Shown one piece after another: positions 7,417 through 11,049 of a DNA stretch of 11,049 nucleotides; within the stretch, counting starts at the first letter, position 1, and each line of letters opens with the position of its first letter. The notes below the pieces were generated by a model that was not told the DNA's origin, did not search any database, and saw only the letters and a program-made list of their open reading frames with translations. The translations under genes were made by a program, and so were the position numbers. This stretch comes from Anaerolineae bacterium (lineage in GTDB: Bacteria; Chloroflexota; Anaerolineae; B4-G1), in the NCBI GenBank assembly GCA_030612185.1, contig JAUWOI010000097.1:1-11049 (forward strand), given 5' to 3'.

Positions 7417-9361
7417 GATTGCCTCCTATCTCGAGATGGTTAGAGAGGGTGAAGGTAAACGTCGTTCCCACCCCTAGTTCAGATTCACACGAGATACGCC
7501 CTCCGTGGCGGCGGACCAAGGTTTGTGCGTAGGCCAGGCCCATGCCCTCGCCCGGGACGTCCTGCTTCCCGGCCCGGCGGAACGGCGCAAAGACCTTGTC
7601 CATATCCTCCTCCGCAATCCCACGCCCGTTGTCACGGATATGGAAAATCGTCACGTCGTGGTCGCGTTCAGCGGTGATCTCGATCTCTCCAAGACGACCG
7701 GGATCGAGATACTTGACGCCATTGGTCAGGATATTGCCCATGATCTGCTCCGTCGAGGTCCGGTCGGCAACCACTCCGGGTAAGCATCCCACGGTCACCT
7801 TCACTTGACGTTCCTCAATCTGATGGGCCAGGGTTTGCAAGGTCGCCTGGACGAGAGCGTCCATATCCACCGGCTTGAGGTCGAGTTCGCGGCGGCCCAA
7901 ACGCGACAACTTCAAGAGAGCGTTGATGAAGTGATCCATGCGGGTCACGGAGGAGTCTATGAAGCCGAGGGCCTCCGGTACGTCTTCCTGGAGAGCCGTG
8001 ATTACGGCTGGCCGCCGCTTCTCGTCCAGGTGAGGTAAGGTTGTGCTCACCGCGGAACCAATCACCGCCAAGTCAGCACGAAGTTCAGCCGCAAAGCCCT
8101 TGAGGTTAACCAACGGAGCCCGCATGTCGTGGGAGACGATGTAGGCGAACTGTTTGACTTCCTTGTTGCTCTGCTCCAAATCGGCGGCATAGCATTGCAG
8201 TTGTTCTTCCGCCCGCTTGCGCTCGGCCACCTCGGCGGCTAGTGCCGCCGTCCTCACGGCCAACTGATCCTCGCGGTCGCACAGGCGGCCGGCCATTTCA
8301 TTAAACGCTTCGGCTACCCGACCGACCTCGTCTTGGCGGGCGATGTCAATCCGGTGCCTCAGATCGCCTTGCCCGATGCGTTCTGCCCCGGCCCGGAGCC
8401 TCTCCATCGGCTGGAAGATCAGTCGTCTCAGGAAACGAGCGGTCACCCACATCACCGGAACCCCAAAGAGCAACATATCGCCGCTGAGCATGAACAAGGC
8501 TGTACGGCTGACTGCGAAGGCCTCGGGTTGTGTAAGTTCGGTGATCACCACCCAGTTAGTCCCTGGCACTGGGGCTGCCGTGCCCACCACCGGGGTGCCC
8601 TCAAAGTTCACGTATGCCCCATTCCATTTGTGGCCGGGCGACTGCGACAGTGCGACCAGTTCGGGTCGCCCGGCGAGGCTCGTCTTCGCCAGGACCACTT
8701 CGGGCTTGGTGTGGGCTACGATTCGACCCTCCCGATTGATAACGTATGCCTGACCGGTTTCACCAAACCTGATGGCTGCGACCACCTCCCAAAGCACGTT
8801 CATGCACAACCGGGCTGCCACGACACCTCCATCTGGTGCAGGAACCGCTATGACCAGGTAGGGATCACCAGCAGGAGAAATCTGGATGTTGCCAAGGTAG
8901 ATCTCACCGGCAGTAGCCTGAAGGAACCAGGTAGATTGCGGGATCGTAAACAGATTGGCCAGCAACGGCGTATCCTGATAGGCATTGGCGAACACCTTGC
9001 CACTTGCGTCCAGACGGACCATCTCCAGTAAGGCCGGATTTCGCTGGAGCAGGTCGCGCATCACCTGCGGCTCTGCTGCCAGGTAGTCGCGGTCCAGCAA
9101 ACCCACCAGAGTCAGAGAATCCTCTATGCGCTGTATGAATGTCACCACTGTTTGGACCGCGTTGCGGGCGGCTTCCTCCTGACGGCCTTGCCATGCCTCC
9201 CGCTCGGTGAGAAAGACAAAATAGGACACACCCGCCCCGATGATTAGCAGCGTGGCCAGCAACACCGCCGCCAGCAAGGCCAGAAGACGCCGTCGCAGGC
9301 TCTGCTGGCGGCCTGAATGGGACAACGATGGGTTGGAGGACTTTTGTCCCCTGTTGCTCAT
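7409..9361 (-). CDS. Membrane sensor histidine kinase, Cache-HAMP-HisKA-HATPase
   Basis: This 650-residue protein starts with a basic cytoplasmic stretch and a membrane segment (about 24-50). An extracytoplasmic region (51-287) looks like a double Cache domain, with the GETGQAYVI...GRIVAH stretch at about 200-217 typical of its membrane-proximal part. A second membrane segment (288-311) and HAMP (about 311-365, P318, DEVG at 344-347) follow. A coiled coil (366-404) leads to the H-box with H411 in SHDMRAPL, which resembles the phytochrome-type kinase family. The ATPase domain has N543/N547, the DNGRG box at 577-581 and GEGMGLA at 604-610, so it should be active. Positions 143-149 (STWFLQA) resemble the R-x-W-[YF]-x-x-A signature of amino-acid-binding Cache domains but lack the Arg, so a classical amino-acid ligand is doubtful. 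AGGAGG at 9367-9372 overlaps the stop codon of the upstream binding-protein gene, indicating coupled translation. The proposed partner is the overlapping Rcp1-like receiver. The Cache domain is recognised by eye only. Confidence 0.93.
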   Translation of the reverse strand: MSNRGQKSSNPSLSHSGRQQSLRRRLLALLAAVLLATLLIIGAGVSYFVFLTEREAWQGRQEEAARNAVQTVVTFIQRIEDSLTLVGLLDRDYLAAEPQVMRDLLQRNPALLEMVRLDASGKVFANAYQDTPLLANLFTIPQSTWFLQATAGEIYLGNIQISPAGDPYLVIAVPAPDGGVVAARLCMNVLWEVVAAIRFGETGQAYVINREGRIVAHTKPEVVLAKTSLAGRPELVALSQSPGHKWNGAYVNFEGTPVVGTAAPVPGTNWVVITELTQPEAFAVSRTALFMLSGDMLLFGVPVMWVTARFLRRLIFQPMERLRAGAERIGQGDLRHRIDIARQDEVGRVAEAFNEMAGRLCDREDQLAVRTAALAAEVAERKRAEEQLQCYAADLEQSNKEVKQFAYIVSHDMRAPLVNLKGFAAELRADLAVIGSAVSTTLPHLDEKRRPAVITALQEDVPEALGFIDSSVTRMDHFINALLKLSRLGRRELDLKPVDMDALVQATLQTLAHQIEERQVKVTVGCLPGVVADRTSTEQIMGNILTNGVKYLDPGRLGEIEITAERDHDVTIFHIRDNGRGIAEEDMDKVFAPFRRAGKQDVPGEGMGLAYAQTLVRRHGGRISCESELGVGTTFTFTLSNHLEIGGNHV

Positions 9362-9366
9362 ACGTG

Positions 9367-9372
9367 CCTCCT
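9367..9372 (-). promoter_or_regulatory. AGGAGG ribosome binding site overlapping the upstream stop codon
   Basis: The TAG stop of the solute-binding protein gene (9371-9373) shares two bases with a full AGGAGG, which is 5 nt from the ATG of the histidine kinase. This fits stop-and-restart translation and similar expression of binding protein and kinase. The same AGGAGG plus 5-nt spacing precedes the Rcp1-like gene at 7422-7427. Confidence 0.75.
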
Positions 9373-10456
9373 ATTGGTCCACAGCCATAAAGCGCTCCCA
9401 GATTTCGGTGTACAACCTGTCTCCTTCCGGGGTATGCGGCAAAAAAACCTCGGCGTTTTCCAGGTCCTCGTTGGGAGGAAAAATCACCGTGTCGTTCAGG
9501 ATCTCCGGATCAATGAAGGGGTAGGCCGCCTCGTTAGGAGTGGCGTAGTAATTCTCGTTGGTGATCTGCGCGCTGATCTCCGGCCGCAGCAAAAAGTTCA
9601 GAAAGACCTCGGCGGTGTACTTGTGGGGACTATTGGCCGGGATGACAAAGTTGTCGCCCCACAACATAGTGCCCTCTTCGGGCAAGATGTAGACGACGTC
9701 CTCGTTCTCCTCCCAGGCCAAGAGCACATCTTCGGCCCAACCCACCAAGATTACGGCTTCGCCGCTCAAGAGCGCGGGCACTGCATCTTCAGCGTAGGAG
9801 CCGACAAAGAAGGCAGACTGCCTGAGATTGACCAAACGCTCCAGTGCCGCTTCCAGTTCGTCGGGGTTCTCCGAGTTGAGCGAGTATCCCAACGACTTGA
9901 GAGTTAAGCCGATCAAGTCATACGGTACATCCAGTCGTACCGCGATCTTCCCCGCGTAGCGTGGATCCCACAGGTCGGCCCAATGGGTGGGCAGTTCGTC
10001 CACCAGGTCGCTGCGCACCACCAGTCCGGTGGTGCCCCAATTGAAGGGCACCGAATGTCTGTTGCCCGGGTCGTACGCCAGGTCGCGAAAGTTAACCGAG
10101 ATATTGTCAAAGTTCGGCACGTTGCGGTAGTCAATCTCGCCCAGCAGGCCATCCGCCACCAACCACGGGATGGCATCGTTTTCGAGGACGACCACATCGT
10201 ATACCTCTCCGGCATTGATGTTTTCCTCAGCCTCCTCCTGTGACTCGTAGGTCAGGTAGGTTACCTCGACGCCGTACTCCTCGGTGAAGGCGTCCAGGAT
10301 GAACTGGGGCATGTCTTCCTCCCAATCATAAAAAACTATCCCTTCCGCCAGCGGTGGAGGTGTGGGCATAGGCGGTGGTGTCGGGTTTGCTCCACAGCCT
10401 GCCAGAGTGATCAGGACACCAACGAGCGCTATTGTTGCTAAAACTCTGCGTGACAT
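9371..10456 (-). CDS. PotD-family extracytoplasmic solute-binding lipoprotein, orphan of its transporter
   Basis: This 361-residue protein has a lipoprotein signal: basic N-terminus, hydrophobic core and an LAGC lipobox with the lipidated Cys at 21. A Pro/Thr-rich linker (about 24-36) then tethers the domain to the membrane surface. The body follows the polyamine-binding PotD/PotF fold. Family-like stretches are VPFNWGTTGLVVRSD (136-150), DLWDPRYAGKI (161-171), GEAVILVGWAED (232-243), MLWGDNFVIPANS (264-276) and the NYYATPNEAA region (302-311). By hand alignment to E. coli PotD, W266 and D268 match the pocket residues W255 and D257, D176 matches D168, and Y303 or Y304 matches Y293. The pocket Ser/Tyr pair of PotD (S83/Y85) is replaced by an acidic stretch around 91-94, and E171 appears to be Tyr, so the ligand may not be a standard polyamine. 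No PotA, PotB or PotC gene is present. It lies directly ahead of the Cache kinase (9 bp gap), suggesting a sensing rather than uptake role (inference). The start is set by AGGAG at 10463-10467. Confidence 0.92.
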   Translation of the reverse strand: MSRRVLATIALVGVLITLAGCGANPTPPPMPTPPPLAEGIVFYDWEEDMPQFILDAFTEEYGVEVTYLTYESQEEAEENINAGEVYDVVVLENDAIPWLVADGLLGEIDYRNVPNFDNISVNFRDLAYDPGNRHSVPFNWGTTGLVVRSDLVDELPTHWADLWDPRYAGKIAVRLDVPYDLIGLTLKSLGYSLNSENPDELEAALERLVNLRQSAFFVGSYAEDAVPALLSGEAVILVGWAEDVLLAWEENEDVVYILPEEGTMLWGDNFVIPANSPHKYTAEVFLNFLLRPEISAQITNENYYATPNEAAYPFIDPEILNDTVIFPPNEDLENAEVFLPHTPEGDRLYTEIWERFMAVDQ

Positions 10457-10468
10457 GTTTTACTCCTC

Positions 10469-10482
10469 TCAGATTGATCTGA
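10469..10482. promoter_or_regulatory. Short dyad TCAGAT-TG-ATCTGA before the binding-protein gene
   Basis: A perfect 6-bp inverted repeat with a 2-bp centre lies 12 bp upstream of the start codon of the solute-binding protein, immediately next to its Shine-Dalgarno. It could be an operator half-site pair or a tiny hairpin limiting ribosome access. Dyads of this size also arise by chance, so a function is uncertain. Confidence 0.35.
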
Positions 10483-10524
10483 CGGGCAGTGTGACGATAT
10501 CAGTTCCGCCTTGGGCATCGAACC

Positions 10525-10917
10525 TTACCCCCTCGTTCCTTCCTCTAGCACATCCAGGTACTGTCTCACCTGGCCCGGGAAGACGCGGGTGTCAACCGGT
10601 TTGGTGATATAACCATCACAGCCGGCTGCCATCGCTCGCTCACGCTCGTCCTCCATAGCATGTGCAGTCAGGGCCACGATGGTGATGTGCGCCGTCTCCG
10701 GCTGCGACTTCAGCACCTCGGTGGCATCGTACCCGCTCACTTTGGGCATCTGCAGGTCCATCAGGATCAGGTCCGGCCGCTCGCGGGTAGCAACCTCAAT
10801 ACCCTCCTCGCCGTTCACGGCAGTCAACAGATGGTACCCGAGGGGCTTGAGGATCGCCTCTACCAATTTGCGGTTGAGTAGATTGTCTTCGACGATGAGA
10901 ATGGTTTCATTGGCCAT
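10525..10917 (-). CDS. CheY/DivK-like single-domain response regulator (copy 2)
   Basis: First gene of the presumed operon: a 130-residue receiver with E10-D11, D54, T84 and K106-P107 all present and no output domain. It is about 90% identical to the receiver at 2998-3390, and the similarity runs into the leader (a near-identical AGGAGAATCCACT before both ATGs). A longer reading frame from an ATG at 10992 exists, but its extra 25 residues are translated from the palindromic leader element and have no counterpart in the paralogue. The ATG at 10917, with AGGAG at 10926-10930, is therefore the start. Its likely phosphate donor is one of the kinases of this cluster. It is separated from the binding-protein gene by 68 bp. 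Confidence 0.95.
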   Translation of the reverse strand: MANETILIVEDNLLNRKLVEAILKPLGYHLLTAVNGEEGIEVATRERPDLILMDLQMPKVSGYDATEVLKSQPETAHITIVALTAHAMEDERERAMAAGCDGYITKPVDTRVFPGQVRQYLDVLEEGTRG

Positions 10918-10947
10918 AGTGGATTCTCCTGCGCTACAATCGGATTG

Positions 10948-11006
10948 AGTTGTAGGACAAGTTGGCAACTTGTCCCAGGGGCAATTTGGCAAATTGCCCT
11001 ACAACT
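10948..11006. repeat. Palindromic element: two twin 9-bp hairpins on a 7-bp closing stem
   Basis: Hairpin A has GGACAAGTT at 10955-10963 paired with AACTTGTCC at 10967-10975 around a GGC loop. Hairpin B has GGGCAATTT at 10979-10987 paired with AAATTGCCC at 10991-10999, again around GGC. AGTTGTA at 10948-10954 pairs perfectly with TACAACT at 11000-11006, closing both into a three-way junction with only CAG (10976-10978) unpaired between the hairpins. This looks like a REP- or MITE-type repeat, and similar short palindromes are common in intergenic DNA of some bacterial phyla. It could also act as a leader structure or as a terminator of an upstream gene, but no run of U follows it on the minus strand. 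Confidence 0.85.
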
Positions 11007-11018
11007 GAGTAACTGAGT
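11003..11018. repeat. Tandem 8-bp direct repeat AACTGAGT x2
   Basis: AACTGAGT occurs twice head to tail at 11003-11010 and 11011-11018. The first copy overlaps the end of the closing stem of the palindromic element. It could be a duplication made when the palindrome arrived, or replication slippage; only two copies are present. Confidence 0.6.
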
Positions 11019-11049
11019 GGGTGGTTCATAGGTTAAAATCAAGCCTAAC

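Noticed and set aside
10525..10992. Longer 155-residue version of the first receiver starting at 10992.
   Set aside because: The extra 25 residues are translated from the palindromic element, the near-identical paralogue lacks them, and a good ribosome site supports the ATG at 10917.
11007..11049. Possible promoter in the AT-richer end upstream of the operon.
   Set aside because: No convincing pair of -35 and -10 hexamers with normal spacing could be found before the window edge; the promoter may lie beyond it.

Overview
The window is a dense, GC-rich bacterial signal-transduction cluster. All seven supported genes are on the minus strand, so transcription runs from high to low coordinates. 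No ribosomal, tRNA, CRISPR, phage or transposase gene is visible. Multi-GAF sensors, CheY-like stand-alone receivers, an Rcp1-type receiver and a lipoprotein solute-binding protein resemble the accessory signalling repertoire of Chloroflexota (Anaerolineae/Caldilineae-like). That taxonomic guess is an inference from gene style only; no phylogenetic marker is present.

In transcription order: a 132-bp leader (10918-11049) holds a 59-nt palindromic element predicted to fold as two twin hairpins on a common stem. It is followed by a CheY-like receiver (10525-10917), then a PotD-family solute-binding lipoprotein (9371-10456), and a membrane histidine kinase of Cache-HAMP-HisKA-HATPase type (7409-9361). 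Next come an Rcp1-like receiver (6973-7416), a 1184-residue soluble hybrid kinase (3413-6967; REC-GAF-GAF-GAF-HisKA-HATPase-REC-REC) and a second CheY-like receiver nearly identical to the first (2998-3390). The last is a membrane-anchored PAS/multi-GAF sensor that runs off the left edge (<1-2905).

Spacing is operon-like throughout. The solute-binding protein's stop codon overlaps the kinase's Shine-Dalgarno. The kinase and Rcp1-like genes overlap by 8 nt, the Rcp1-like stop lies just ahead of the hybrid start, and the longest gap is 92 bp. No terminator was seen between genes.

The simplest reading is a layered sensing module. A surface lipoprotein captures a small, possibly cationic ligand without any transporter subunits nearby. 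The adjacent Cache-domain kinase may read the loaded binding protein and phosphorylate the overlapping Rcp1-like receiver. The GAF-rich hybrid and the two CheY-like proteins may extend this into a phosphorelay. No DNA-binding, cyclic-di-GMP or chemotaxis output domain and no Hpt domain is visible, so the output lies outside the window or acts through protein contacts. Internal duplication is prominent: the two receivers are about 90% identical, and a GAF module of about 176 residues is shared at about 83% identity between the two large sensors (both counted by hand). The last receiver of the hybrid has Glu in place of the phospho-accepting Asp.
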